Shown here piece after piece: positions 35,087 through 43,484 of a DNA stretch of 64,000 nucleotides; positions within the stretch are counted from its first letter, which is position 1; each line of letters starts with the position of its first letter. Source of the stretch: Allomuricauda sp. M10. GTDB lineage: Bacteria; Bacteroidota; Bacteroidia; Flavobacteriales; Flavobacteriaceae. Where the stretch lies: positions 1-64,000 of the forward strand of contig NZ_JAJGBN010000007.1 in NCBI RefSeq assembly GCF_020782875.1, read 5' to 3'. Made by a program: the position numbers and the translations under genes. The notes below the pieces were generated by a model. It did not search any database and had not been told where the DNA came from. It was given only the letters and a program-made list of their open reading frames with translations.

Positions 35087-35857
35087 CTACTCATATAGAT
35101 GCGCTATATCTGTGTGATAAAGTTCTTCCAAAAATTCACTTATATTTTTCACGGAGTGTTCAAAAAACAACTTTCCTTTATCCTGGGTGGCCTGTTTTGG
35201 GTTTCCAACCCCAGTGTCCTCTGTGACTTCTGTCCATTTGCGTTGCGCTTTTACCCACCCTTGTTTAAGCCCTTTTATCTTAAATGATTTGGCAGTACCT
35301 GATCCAGCTTCCGAAAGTGGTAATACCAGTTCAGGGGCTAGATACATCATCACCGAAGTTTCAAGTTCGCCCGCATGATCACCCGGTTCTTCGAAATAGG
35401 TATTGGTATCTAAACTGCACCACCAATTTAGAGTACATACAAACACTTTGGGGAATTCTAAACTTAACTCCCGGATGATTTGTTTAAAATCGTTTCCCCC
35501 GTGGCCATTTACAATCACCAGTTTATAAATGCCATGTGCGTCCAACACTTGTACCACATCTTTCAAAATGGAGAACTGGGTGCTGGGATTTAGGTTCATG
35601 CACAACTTGATGTCCATTTGCCCGGTATTTACACCAAAGGGAAGGGTGGGTAGCACCACCAATTTCACTCCACGGTCCCAGGCCAATTTTGCACTTTCAA
35701 TAGCGGCGTTTTCAGACTGCATGTTGTCGGTGGCATACGGCAAATGGTAATTATGGGCTTCGGTTGCTCCCCAAGGCAACACAGCTATGCCATAGTCGGT
35801 TTCTTTGACCAATTTCCAATTGTTTTCTGCTAAAATGTAGGGTCTGGGTGCTCCCAT
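35087..35857 (-). CDS. Creatininase-family amidohydrolase, copy 2
   Basis: A 256-residue member with the full canonical motifs: GATEAHNYHLPYATDN (Glu, His, Asp metal ligands), VNGHGGN and GDHAGELETS. It lies between nanA (62 bp gap) and the sialidase gene (31 bp gap) on the minus strand, which places it squarely in the sialic acid operon. Compared with copy 1 it keeps the NGHGGN loop, so the two probably have different substrates. Creatininase homologues open cyclic amides or hydrolyse formamides; an analogous step on a sialic acid derivative is speculation. Confidence 0.82.
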   Translation of the reverse strand: MGAPRPYILAENNWKLVKETDYGIAVLPWGATEAHNYHLPYATDNMQSENAAIESAKLAWDRGVKLVVLPTLPFGVNTGQMDIKLCMNLNPSTQFSILKDVVQVLDAHGIYKLVIVNGHGGNDFKQIIRELSLEFPKVFVCTLNWWCSLDTNTYFEEPGDHAGELETSVMMYLAPELVLPLSEAGSGTAKSFKIKGLKQGWVKAQRKWTEVTEDTGVGNPKQATQDKGKLFFEHSVKNISEFLEELYHTDIAHLYE

Positions 35858-35919
35858 TAGTACTTCTTTAAATTCCTTGGCTATCCATTCTTTCTGATGC
35901 TATCTCCTCCAAGACCTTG

Positions 35920-36825
35920 TCATCTCAATTTGCTTAGGTACGGTGTAATCCCCAAGGCTATCAATGCGTTGTGGATTTCTTCAATTTGAAGGTCCGTAAG
36001 GGTAGTGTGTGGGAACCTGCTTGGTCCACAGTCTACACCCAATACTTTCATGAAAGATTTAGCGGCCCCGCTAAACCCTCCCTTGGCATTCAGCAAATCG
36101 ACAAACTCCATGGACTTCTGTTGCAAGGCAGCTGCCAGTTCATGATTGCCATCATTGAAAGCATTTCTTATGGATAAATATAAGGGGGCTAAATGATTAT
36201 AGGTGCTACCTACCCAACCATTGGCACCATAAGGCAGGCTTGACAGAAAAATTTCATCGTAACCAAATAGAATATTTGCACTGCCTTTATTGAAGTCTTT
36301 GGCATACTGATAGTCTACTATGTTGTTGTTGGTGAACTTGATTCCTCCAAGATTTGGAATCTGTGGAGTTGCCAATTCAAGGAAATCCACCATGGAAAAA
36401 GATGCTCCCGACAACTCTGGAATGTGATAGTAGTAAAAGGGAATATTTGGGGCGCAAGCCGCTATCTCTTTACAATACTCCACCAATTTGTCCAAGCGGG
36501 ACAACCTAAAGTAAAATGGCGCAATGGCTGCAATGCCGTCCACCCTATCGGCAGAGTGTGTTGCTAGTTCTTTGGCTACATCTATACTGGTATGCCCCAC
36601 ATGATCGATTACAAAGAGATCTTGAGATTTAACCTTTCCCCACGCACTTGCCAATGCTTTTCGCTCTTCTGTATTAAGGGAGGCAAAGTCCCCTGTTGAC
36701 CCATTGATGAAGGCTCCTTTTACACCATTCTGAGTGAGGAAGTTTCCATACAAGGGTATAATATCCACATTTAACGATTTATCGTTGTGCATTGGGGCAT
36801 AAGTTGCCGCAATTAGTCCGTTCAT
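35920..36825 (-). CDS. nanA: N-acetylneuraminate lyase (DHDPS/NAL family)
   Basis: Cytoplasmic class I aldolase that splits Neu5Ac into ManNAc and pyruvate. The TIM-barrel family is clear from INGSTGDFASL (41-51, the pyruvate carboxylate-binding GSTGD), the catalytic Tyr in YYYHIP (Tyr133) and the Schiff-base Lys in GIKFTNN (Lys163). Length 301 is typical. It is first in a nanA-creatininase-sialidase unit. A TATATTTG -7 box and a perfect GntR-type palindrome lie just upstream. DHDPS is the main alternative, but sialidase, epimerase and GlcNAc kinase as neighbours decide for NAL. Confidence 0.9.
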   Translation of the reverse strand: MNGLIAATYAPMHNDKSLNVDIIPLYGNFLTQNGVKGAFINGSTGDFASLNTEERKALASAWGKVKSQDLFVIDHVGHTSIDVAKELATHSADRVDGIAAIAPFYFRLSRLDKLVEYCKEIAACAPNIPFYYYHIPELSGASFSMVDFLELATPQIPNLGGIKFTNNNIVDYQYAKDFNKGSANILFGYDEIFLSSLPYGANGWVGSTYNHLAPLYLSIRNAFNDGNHELAAALQQKSMEFVDLLNAKGGFSGAAKSFMKVLGVDCGPSRFPHTTLTDLQIEEIHNALIALGITPYLSKLR

Positions 36826-36834
36826 ATATCAGCA

Positions 36835-36849
36835 TTATGTATTACATAA
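36835..36849. promoter_or_regulatory. GntR-type operator upstream of nanA (perfect palindrome)
   Basis: TTATGT-ATT-ACATAA has perfect 6-bp arms and begins 10 bp before the nanA start. It covers the predicted transcription start downstream of the -7 box at 36852-36859, a layout that suits repression. Confidence 0.8.
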
Positions 36850-36851
36850 AT

Positions 36852-36882
36852 CAAATATAGATAAAAAGATTCAACATCACAA
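36852..36882 (-). promoter_or_regulatory. nanA: nanA promoter
   Basis: On the minus strand TATATTTG (36859 down to 36852) is a perfect TAnnTTTG box, with TTG at 36882-36880 and a 20-nt spacer. Transcription should start near 36845, inside the operator. Confidence 0.6.
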
Positions 36883-37048
36883 TAACTTTATTGCAGTTTC
36901 TCTCAAATATTAAATGATAGCATTGATTTTCAGTACATGAAATTAGGCAGTAAGTAGTTCTGCAGTATTGGGTTTATATTAAAAATGTTAAGAAAGAGTT
37001 CAATGAGGTTAAACTATCATGGCTTTTTTGAGTTGAAAAAATGCAATT

Positions 37049-37063
37049 ATATGTATTACATAA
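37049..37063. promoter_or_regulatory. GntR-type operator upstream of the GH20 operon
   Basis: ATATGT-ATT-ACATAA has one arm mismatch to the nanA operator. It lies about 120 bp before the GH20 start in the nanA-GH20 divergent region (36826-37181), where I see no other feature. The distance suggests a 5' leader of roughly 100 bases. Confidence 0.72.
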
Positions 37064-37181
37064 CACATTTTTATTAATTTTACCACATGACCATTGGATT
37101 TACCATATGAAAACATTATTAACTTTTTAAGGAATTCTAAAAGAATATTGATAACATCTTAATCCTTATTCATTTGATACT

Positions 37182-38882
37182 ATGAAAATACCACTTATTG
37201 TAATTTTGATCGCCACGGTCCTTTCTTGTAAGGAACATCAAGAAAGGAACACATCTGAAAGCTATAACATCGTTCCAAAACCCTTAGAAATTGAAATTGG
37301 GGAAGGTAAGTTTGTCCTCCAGCACAAAGCAACGATTGATTTTCCAGAAGCACTGGAAAATGAAGCCCAGTACTTGATGGAGTCTGTCGAAGGACTAAAT
37401 CGACAAATCATTTCTTTCACCAGAACAACAAATGTAAAGGCGGATATAACCTTGAATATTGATACCTCGATTACGAACGACGAGGGATACCTACTAGAGG
37501 TTGGTCATGAAAAAATCAAAATAACGGGAAAAACGGCCGCAGGAGTCTTCTATGGTGTTCAATCCTTGCTGCAATTAGTGGAACTGCCCATAGATGGGGA
37601 AACTTATAGGGACGTGACCATACCGGCAGTGACCATAAAGGATGCCCCAAGATATAAGTATCGGGGAATGCACTTGGATGTGGCACGTCATTTTTTCGAC
37701 ATTGAGTTTGTTAAAAGGTATATTGATCTCATTGCCATGCACAAGATGAATACTTTTCATTGGCATCTGACAGAAGATCAAGGGTGGCGTATAGAAATTA
37801 AAAAATACCCTAAACTTACCGAAGTAGGGGCCTATAGGAACGGGACTATCATTGGTCATTACCCCGGTGAGGGAAATGACAATACCAAATATGGTGGTTT
37901 TTACACCCAAGATGATATAAGGGAAGTGTTGGCCCATGCCACAAAAAGGCATGTGACGGTGATTCCAGAAATCGAACTCCCTGGTCATAGTCAAGCAGCA
38001 ATTGCTTCCTATCCTTTTTTAAGTTGCTATCCAGAGGAAAGAACCGAGGTCCCAAATGGTATGATATCCGAGAAATCCAAAGATCAACAACAAGCCAGCG
38101 AGCCTAAAATTGTACAGGAATCGTGGGGCGTATACAATGATGTCTACTGTGCAGGAAAAGAGGAAACCTTTGAATTTTTGGAGAATGTATTGGATGAAGT
38201 CACCGAACTATTTCCTTCCCAATACATCCATATTGGGGGTGATGAATGCCCGAAGGAAAACTGGAAAAGATGTCCCAGTTGTCAAGAACGTATCAAAAAG
38301 GAAGGCTTGGAAGGGGAGCATGGACTACAAAGTTACTTTGTACAACGTGTGGAAAAGTATCTTAACAACAAAGGGAAGCAAATCATAGGGTGGGATGAAA
38401 TATTGGAAGGTGGCATTGCGCCAAATGCCACTGTTATGTCCTGGCGAGGAACAAAAGGCGGCATTGAGGCAGCACAACAAGGTCATGATGTGATCATGAC
38501 CCCAACATCCTATTGTTATTTTGATTACTACCAATCAAAAGACACTCAAAATGAACCCTTGGCCATTGGGGGGTACCTTCCTGTTGAACAGGTATATAGC
38601 TTTGAACCTACCGAAGGGCTCAACAGCGATGAAGAGAAGCATATTCTGGGTGCCCAAGGTAACGTTTGGACGGAGTATATGACAACAACAGGTTCTGTGG
38701 AATATATGGTCTTGCCAAGAATGGCCGCAATGTCTGAAGTGGCATGGACCGCTAAAAACCAACGGGATTATGAAGATTTTGAAAAGAGAATGATGAAATT
38801 CAAAAGCATCTATGAAGCCAAAGGGTACAATTATGCTACGCATCTGTTCGAAGAATCCGTGGATAACATTTTGAATGAGTAA
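37182..38882 (+). CDS. Beta-N-acetylhexosaminidase (GH20) lipoprotein
   Basis: Exo-acting hexosaminidase that releases terminal beta-GlcNAc or GalNAc. The lipobox TVLSC ends the signal peptide at about residue 16. The N-terminal GH20b domain (about 25-150) contains NIVPKPLEIEIGEGKF, and the barrel starts at YKYRGMHLDVARHFF. The catalytic Asp-Glu pair is D354-E355 in HIGGDE. FHWHLTEDQGWRIEIKKYP is a family hallmark. Length 566 is usual. It heads a plus-strand unit with the GlcNAc kinase and metallophosphoesterase genes and has a GntR-type operator upstream. It fits trimming of sialylated N- or O-glycans after sialidase action. Confidence 0.93.
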   Translation: MKIPLIVILIATVLSCKEHQERNTSESYNIVPKPLEIEIGEGKFVLQHKATIDFPEALENEAQYLMESVEGLNRQIISFTRTTNVKADITLNIDTSITNDEGYLLEVGHEKIKITGKTAAGVFYGVQSLLQLVELPIDGETYRDVTIPAVTIKDAPRYKYRGMHLDVARHFFDIEFVKRYIDLIAMHKMNTFHWHLTEDQGWRIEIKKYPKLTEVGAYRNGTIIGHYPGEGNDNTKYGGFYTQDDIREVLAHATKRHVTVIPEIELPGHSQAAIASYPFLSCYPEERTEVPNGMISEKSKDQQQASEPKIVQESWGVYNDVYCAGKEETFEFLENVLDEVTELFPSQYIHIGGDECPKENWKRCPSCQERIKKEGLEGEHGLQSYFVQRVEKYLNNKGKQIIGWDEILEGGIAPNATVMSWRGTKGGIEAAQQGHDVIMTPTSYCYFDYYQSKDTQNEPLAIGGYLPVEQVYSFEPTEGLNSDEEKHILGAQGNVWTEYMTTTGSVEYMVLPRMAAMSEVAWTAKNQRDYEDFEKRMMKFKSIYEAKGYNYATHLFEESVDNILNE

Positions 38883-38961
38883 TGGATATGGATTTTGCTA
38901 AGTCGAAAATGGAGAGGTGCCCTGCAAAATATGGAGCATATCGTCATGAAGGTATTTTGAG

Positions 38962-39792
38962 ATGATCTTAATAGCGGACAGTGGCTCAACCAAATGTGAT
39001 TGGCACCTTTATGACGAAAAAAACAACAAGGTGTTCCAAAAAAGGACCATTGGCATCAATCCGATGATTCTTTCAGATGCTGAAATCAGATTAATACTGC
39101 AACTTGTGAAAGTAGATATTCCGCTTGAAGTCTCTAGGGTAGAATTCTACTGCGCCGGAGGCAGTCATGAAGAATCAAAACATAGATTGGTCGGGTTGTT
39201 CCATGAATGTTTTTCCCGAGCTAAGATTTTGATTGAGGATGACTTGGAAATGGCTGTGAAATGTATCAAAGGTGGAGTGGGAGTGTTGTGCATACTCGGA
39301 ACCGGCTCAAACAGCTGTTTTTTTGATGGTACAAACCTTCATAAAAGATTGCCTGACCTTGGGTATCAGGTAATGGACGAAGGAAGTGGCAATTATTATG
39401 GCAGGGAATTGCTCCGTAGCTACGCTTACGGATATATGCCCGATGAACTAAAGGAAAATTTTGAGCATACCTATAACCTTCAGACGAATGCCATACTGAA
39501 AGAGTTGTATAATGGGGAAAATCCCAGTTCCTATTTGGCAAATTTCGCCCAATTTTTAATCCAGTACCAAGAACATGTTTTTATCAAGAGATTGATTAAG
39601 AAGGGATTGGATAAGGTATTTGGGCATGTATTGGGTCCATACCATTCGGAAATGAAAAAGCACCCCATATACTTTGTTGGATCCATCGCATTTTTTCTAC
39701 AAAACGTAATAAGGGAAGAAGCCTACAAAAGGGGGTACACCACCCTGTATTTTATTAGAAAGCCCATAGAACACATTGTTAATGATTTTTAG
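38962..39792 (+). CDS. N-acetylglucosamine kinase, BadF/BadG ATPase family
   Basis: Predicted cytoplasmic kinase making GlcNAc-6-phosphate. ILIADSGSTKCDWHLYD (1-18) is the phosphate-1 motif of the ASKHA fold, LCILGTGSNSCFFDG (about 110-124) the phosphate-2/sugar-binding part, and DEGSGNYYGRELL resembles GlcNAc kinases. Length 276 is normal. It follows the GH20 gene by 79 bp. Together with NanA and the AGE epimerase it completes Neu5Ac to GlcNAc-6-P. Bacteroides uses a ROK-family kinase (RokA) for this step, so the BadF type is a variation. Deacetylase NagA and deaminase NagB are not in the window. Confidence 0.82.
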   Translation: MILIADSGSTKCDWHLYDEKNNKVFQKRTIGINPMILSDAEIRLILQLVKVDIPLEVSRVEFYCAGGSHEESKHRLVGLFHECFSRAKILIEDDLEMAVKCIKGGVGVLCILGTGSNSCFFDGTNLHKRLPDLGYQVMDEGSGNYYGRELLRSYAYGYMPDELKENFEHTYNLQTNAILKELYNGENPSSYLANFAQFLIQYQEHVFIKRLIKKGLDKVFGHVLGPYHSEMKKHPIYFVGSIAFFLQNVIREEAYKRGYTTLYFIRKPIEHIVNDF

Positions 39793-39882
39793 GTTTAAGA
39801 CTGATATATTTCCCAAGAACAACACCTTGATTGGATCAAGGTTTAACCAAAACATAATGAATCACCATAATTGAAAATCAAA

Positions 39883-40815
39883 ATGAAACGCAGAAAGTTT
39901 ATGGGGACCTTGGCCCTAAGTTCTACCGCGATGGCTTTTGGGTCGGCTAGAGCAATCGACCTTAAAAATAATAATGAGCAATTGGGCCTACATGGACCAT
40001 TGCGTTTTTTGCAACTTACGGACACCCATGTATTCGATGATAGAAATAGCCCTGCCTATACCGCTATGTTTATGGAAAAAGCCATGGAAATTGTTCCGGA
40101 TCCCGATATCATTTGTCACACGGGAGATGTGATTATGGATGCATTGAAAAAGAATCGGGTCGAGGTCGCAGATCAATGGAAGTTATGGCATTCCCTTAAG
40201 AAAGGTCTGCCCAATAATATCCGTTATGCCATAGGTAACCACGATATATGGGGAGGAGGGCCAAAATCGGATCCAATGTATGGTAAAAACTGGGCAATGG
40301 ACGAAATGGAACTGCAGAATAGGTTCTATAGCTTTACTAAAGGTCAATGGAAGTTTATTGTCTTGGACAGTACCCAAACCATGGACGGTAATTGGTACAC
40401 CGCTTTTATAGATGATATACAAAGGGAATGGTTGATAGGGGAACTGGACAATACGCCCAAAGAGACCCATGTAATGATCGTTTCCCATATCCCCATCTTA
40501 TCGACCTGTATTTTTGATTGGGCAAAATCGGAGAATGGAATATGGAAAGTGTCCGGGTCTTTGATGCATTCCGATTCACATGAGGTTCAGGCGATATTAA
40601 GAAGCTATCCACAAGTGAAACTCTGTATCAGTGGCCATTTGCATTTATTGGATAAAATAAGTTATGATGGTATAGATTACTTGGGTTCTGGTGCTATCAG
40701 TGGCAATTGGTGGTCCTCTGAAACCTTTCACCGGACTCATTGTGGTTTTTGTGTGTTTGATTTATATCCGGATGGAAGCTACCAAAGAAAGTATTATGAA
40801 TATGAGTGGCAGTAA
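39883..40815 (+). CDS. Calcineurin-like metallophosphoesterase, Tat-exported
   Basis: The ATG giving MKRRKFMGTLALSSTAMAFG, a twin-arginine signal, is chosen over an in-frame TTG four codons upstream. Metal-binding motifs are in order: LTDTHVFDD, HTGDVIMD, GNHDIWG, VSHIPI and SGHLHLLD, the full set for a dinuclear phosphoesterase. Length 310 fits. It follows the GlcNAc kinase gene by 90 bp as the last of the GH20-led unit. A periplasmic phosphatase could remove phosphate from glycan or sugar phosphates so the sugars can be imported; substrate unproven. Confidence 0.83.
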   Translation: MKRRKFMGTLALSSTAMAFGSARAIDLKNNNEQLGLHGPLRFLQLTDTHVFDDRNSPAYTAMFMEKAMEIVPDPDIICHTGDVIMDALKKNRVEVADQWKLWHSLKKGLPNNIRYAIGNHDIWGGGPKSDPMYGKNWAMDEMELQNRFYSFTKGQWKFIVLDSTQTMDGNWYTAFIDDIQREWLIGELDNTPKETHVMIVSHIPILSTCIFDWAKSENGIWKVSGSLMHSDSHEVQAILRSYPQVKLCISGHLHLLDKISYDGIDYLGSGAISGNWWSSETFHRTHCGFCVFDLYPDGSYQRKYYEYEWQ

Positions 40816-40952
40816 TATGGACATGTCATTCAAAAGATATGGTTAATGTATCAGTTGACCATAAAGCATATTTGTATTACTACCTGGTTTTGGTCCCTTT
40901 TAAATCGATTATCATCTTTAAGCGTAACTCGTAAACCTTGAGAAATCTCAAA

Positions 40953-41063
40953 ATGTCACTGATCTTAATCATATTTTGGGTCGGTATATCGTGCCAAAAT
41001 GAAAATCAGGTCATTGCCCCAAAACCTGTTAGCCCCGTTCCGACAGAGGAACAATTGTCCTGA
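40953..41063 (+). pseudogene. N-terminal remnant of an exported glycosidase lipoprotein (GH29-like)
   Basis: A 36-codon frame encodes a signal peptide with lipobox (WVGISCQ) followed by APKPVSPVPTEEQLS and a stop. The P-x-P-x-x-x-Q-L-x stretch just after the lipid anchor resembles the start of GH29 alpha-L-fucosidases, where a Trp-rich barrel start follows. Here the frame ends and no barrel sequence continues in any frame before the next gene. It stands after the GH20 unit, where a fucosidase would fit. I read it as a deletion remnant; a real small lipoprotein is the alternative. The rest of 40816-41226 shows nothing. Confidence 0.4.
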
Positions 41064-41226
41064 TACATGTGGAGTAGTCGTTTTTGCTTTGCATGGTAGC
41101 CTTATAAACAGTTCTTTCATTTTCGCCACAGGGAGGTGGATTTTCGCTATTTTTTGGCTCCATTAGGTTCTCTTATATGAATATGTATTGGTTCTCTGGG
41201 ATAGCCGCTTATTTTTTTGGAAATTT

Positions 41227-41538
41227 TCACAAGTCCAAGTGGTGGTTAAAGAATAAAATGTCCGATTCCTTGTGGTAAATCCCAGATTGCAATCGTTGGT
41301 CCAAATAGTTCAGAATATCTGATTTTGAAAGAACTGTCCTATATCCCAAACGGATGTTTGGGTTTTGGGCATAGCAAAGATTGTCATCTTTAGGTCGGAT
41401 TTCTAAATAGGCAAGGCACAAATGCTTGGCCAAGCGCGAAACAAATTCCTTTTTGATTTCCAATACCATCAATGCTTCCTTATGGTATTGCACCGTACCG
41501 GTTTCGAAAATGAAGATTTCGGAAAGCTTCGCTTCCAT
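41227..41538 (-). CDS. Hypothetical protein downstream of the globin
   Basis: A 103-residue soluble protein I do not recognise. It has no signal peptide or membrane segment, is mixed alpha/beta in look, and contains two cysteines (CLAYLEIRP and CYAQNP). The stop of the globin gene is only 6 bp upstream, so they are probably co-transcribed and functionally linked. A role in nitric oxide or oxygen handling is only suggested by this neighbour. Confidence 0.6.
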   Translation of the reverse strand: MEAKLSEIFIFETGTVQYHKEALMVLEIKKEFVSRLAKHLCLAYLEIRPKDDNLCYAQNPNIRLGYRTVLSKSDILNYLDQRLQSGIYHKESDILFFNHHLDL

Positions 41539-41544
41539 TGGAAT

Positions 41545-41931
41545 TTAGGTGTTTACTTTTTGTAAATGCTCAATTTTGATTTGAAACATCTCTGCCATCT
41601 TTTCTGCACGAAATTTTGCTTCCGAGGCTTTTTTGCCCATAAAATTATCATCCACGGTCTCAAGGAACAATCGTTTCCATCTATCAAAATGTAAACCCTT
41701 AATGGGCAATTGGGCATGGGGTGCGAACGGACTGCCATAATAGGTATGTTCCTCCAATAGTACAGTTTGCCAGAACCTATACATCTTTACCAAATGGGTT
41801 GGCCAATTATCTTTGATGACATGGTTGAAGATAGGGGACAAAAGATCATCCTCTCTGACTTTTGCATAAAAGAGATCTACCATCTCCTTCACTTCTTCAA
41901 TGCTTTTAATTTCTTTTTTATCTATTCCCAA
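41545..41931 (-). CDS. Group III truncated hemoglobin
   Basis: Small heme protein of 128 residues. The family pattern is clear: VDLFYAKVREDDLLSPIFNHVI, WPTHLVKMYRFWQTVLLEE and HAQLPIKGLHFDRWKRLF, with conserved His residues at 46, 72 and 81 in the heme-pocket region. Such globins bind oxygen or NO. It lies between an Rrf2 regulator gene (79 bp) and a small unknown (6 bp) at the 3' side of the nos cluster, so protection against nitric oxide during nitrous oxide respiration is a sound inference. Confidence 0.88.
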   Translation of the reverse strand: MGIDKKEIKSIEEVKEMVDLFYAKVREDDLLSPIFNHVIKDNWPTHLVKMYRFWQTVLLEEHTYYGSPFAPHAQLPIKGLHFDRWKRLFLETVDDNFMGKKASEAKFRAEKMAEMFQIKIEHLQKVNT

Positions 41932-42010
41932 AATGAAAAATTCTAATTAGACAATTTTCTGTTGAAGAGGATTGATTTGGGCAGGGTACTACCAATTATA
42001 CGGTCCTATT

Positions 42011-42445
42011 TTAACGTTTCAAATAGGTCAAGCCCACTTCCAATCCGGTAGCAAGTTCGTACAGGCTCGTGTTTTCCAGCATACTTCTTAGGTCATTTCT
42101 GATGTCTATGAACTTGTCATGCAGGGGGCAAGGCCTGCTGGCATTGCATTCTTTGAGACCCAGGCCGCAACCAACATAAATGTCATCCCCGTCTATGGCG
42201 TGGACGATCATGCTCAATTTTACGGTATTCATGTTGTTTCGTTCAATTTCAAACCCACCTGTGGGGCCTTTGACGGAATGAATGACCTTACTTTTTGAAA
42301 GTTGCTGCAGGATCTTGGCCGTAAAGGCAATGGGAGAGTCAATTTCCTTGGCAATCTCATTGACAATCACACGTCTTCCTTCCAAAGATTGAAGCGCAAT
42401 ATAGACGGTTGCGCGAATACCATATTCACAAGCTTTTGAAAACAT
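42011..42445 (-). CDS. Rrf2-family regulator, copy 1 (NsrR/IscR-like)
   Basis: The start is set at MFSKACEYGIRATVYIAL, the normal Rrf2 beginning; the 8 codons upstream overlap the predicted -7 box. The winged HTH covers about 1-65. Three cysteines in CGLGLKECNASRPC (C-x6-C-x5-C, about 95-108) can hold an iron-sulfur cluster, as in NsrR and IscR. About 144 residues. It precedes the globin gene and follows the nos genes, so NO sensing is likely. The second Rrf2 copy at 50180 has the same cysteine spacing. Confidence 0.87.
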   Translation of the reverse strand: MFSKACEYGIRATVYIALQSLEGRRVIVNEIAKEIDSPIAFTAKILQQLSKSKVIHSVKGPTGGFEIERNNMNTVKLSMIVHAIDGDDIYVGCGLGLKECNASRPCPLHDKFIDIRNDLRSMLENTSLYELATGLEVGLTYLKR

Positions 42446-42466
42446 CAGGGGAATTTCATTTAGAAT

Positions 42467-42474
42467 CAAATATA
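42467..42474 (-). promoter_or_regulatory. -7 box of Rrf2 copy 1
   Basis: On the minus strand TATATTTG is a perfect TAnnTTTG box, about 22 bp before the chosen ATG at 42445. It supports the shorter start. Confidence 0.5.
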
Positions 42475-42489
42475 GTATTTAAATTTATT

Positions 42490-42505
42490 AGGATAAAGTT
42501 GTCCT
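42490..42505. promoter_or_regulatory. Candidate Rrf2 operator
   Basis: AGGATAA-AG-TTGTCCT is an inverted repeat with one mismatch, located where the -33 element of the Rrf2 promoter should be. AGGATAAAA recurs at 42571-42579 and at the head of the nos cluster (50135-50155), the two places with Rrf2 genes. Autoregulation is inferred. Confidence 0.4.
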
Positions 42506-42701
42506 TTATTTTTTTGGCCGGTGGCTCTTATTTTGCCTCAAATACAAGCATTCGAAACCAAAGAGATAGTAGGATAAAATCATATTAGAGTTTCCAAAAG
42601 GGGGACGGTGTTAAAATAAAGTATGTGGCATCTTAAAAAATGGCTTTGATGCAACATGTGCCTATTCACGGATTATTTTTATGGACCATGTTCAACCTAT
42701 A

Positions 42702-43484
42702 TTAAAAATCTTTTTTTTGTGCCTTATATCGCAATCCCAATATGGGTAAAAGGGTCCACATGAAAAGCGTGGCAATGGAAATAAAAAAACCTAGATCGGT
42801 ACCAAAAAACTTTTTGAAAATGGCACCGGTATATCCCAGTAGGGCTGAGATATCCAATTTAAGCAATATCAAAATCCTTGAAAGGTCAATGGGATTGAGC
42901 ATGGTAGCCACCAAAGAAAAGGTATCCAATGGGTATTCTTCAAAAAGGATGAGCGACATCAAGAACAGGCCATCATAGACCACGGCCAAAAACAACCAAA
43001 TCAACACGGCGTACCCAAATCCCTTTATCTTGTTTTCGTTGGATATTGCAATCACAAAGGAAAGCCCCACAAAGATAAAGGTCAAAAAAGCACCAGTAAC
43101 CAACAAAAGGGAGAAATCAAAAATGGCATTGCTCCTAAATAGGCCATAGAGCACAAAAGGAGTACCGAGCCCCAAAACTAGGCTGAGGGTCAACGAACCT
43201 GCCACACCAAAATATTGACCCATAAAAATGGAGTTGCGATCAATGGGTTGGGCCAGTAAAAGTTCGGTGAACTCCCTAGAGTTGTAATAGTACATGACCC
43301 CAAAAATGGTCCCAATCAAAGGAACCAGTACTATGATCACATTCATCAACGTTATTACTGCTTTGGATACATCATTGTTCAGGAACAACAACACAAACCC
43401 CAAAACCAGATAAAACAAAAAATAAACATAGCTCCATCGGCTTCGGATAAGGTCGTAAAAACTGTATTTAAGGATCTTAAGCAT
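42702..43484 (-). CDS. nosY: Nitrous oxide reductase ABC transporter permease NosY
   Basis: A 260-residue membrane protein with six predicted helices, beginning LKYSFYDLIRSRWSYVYFLFYL. EFTELLLAQPIDRNSIFMGQYFGV is the conserved cytoplasmic loop of the ABC-2 type NosY permease. It overlaps nosF by 8 bp and is last in the nosD-nosF-nosY run. With NosF and NosD it forms the transporter that supplies sulfur for maturation of the copper-sulfide centre of NosZ. Confidence 0.88.
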   Translation of the reverse strand: MLKILKYSFYDLIRSRWSYVYFLFYLVLGFVLLFLNNDVSKAVITLMNVIIVLVPLIGTIFGVMYYYNSREFTELLLAQPIDRNSIFMGQYFGVAGSLTLSLVLGLGTPFVLYGLFRSNAIFDFSLLLVTGAFLTFIFVGLSFVIAISNENKIKGFGYAVLIWLFLAVVYDGLFLMSLILFEEYPLDTFSLVATMLNPIDLSRILILLKLDISALLGYTGAIFKKFFGTDLGFFISIATLFMWTLLPILGLRYKAQKKDF

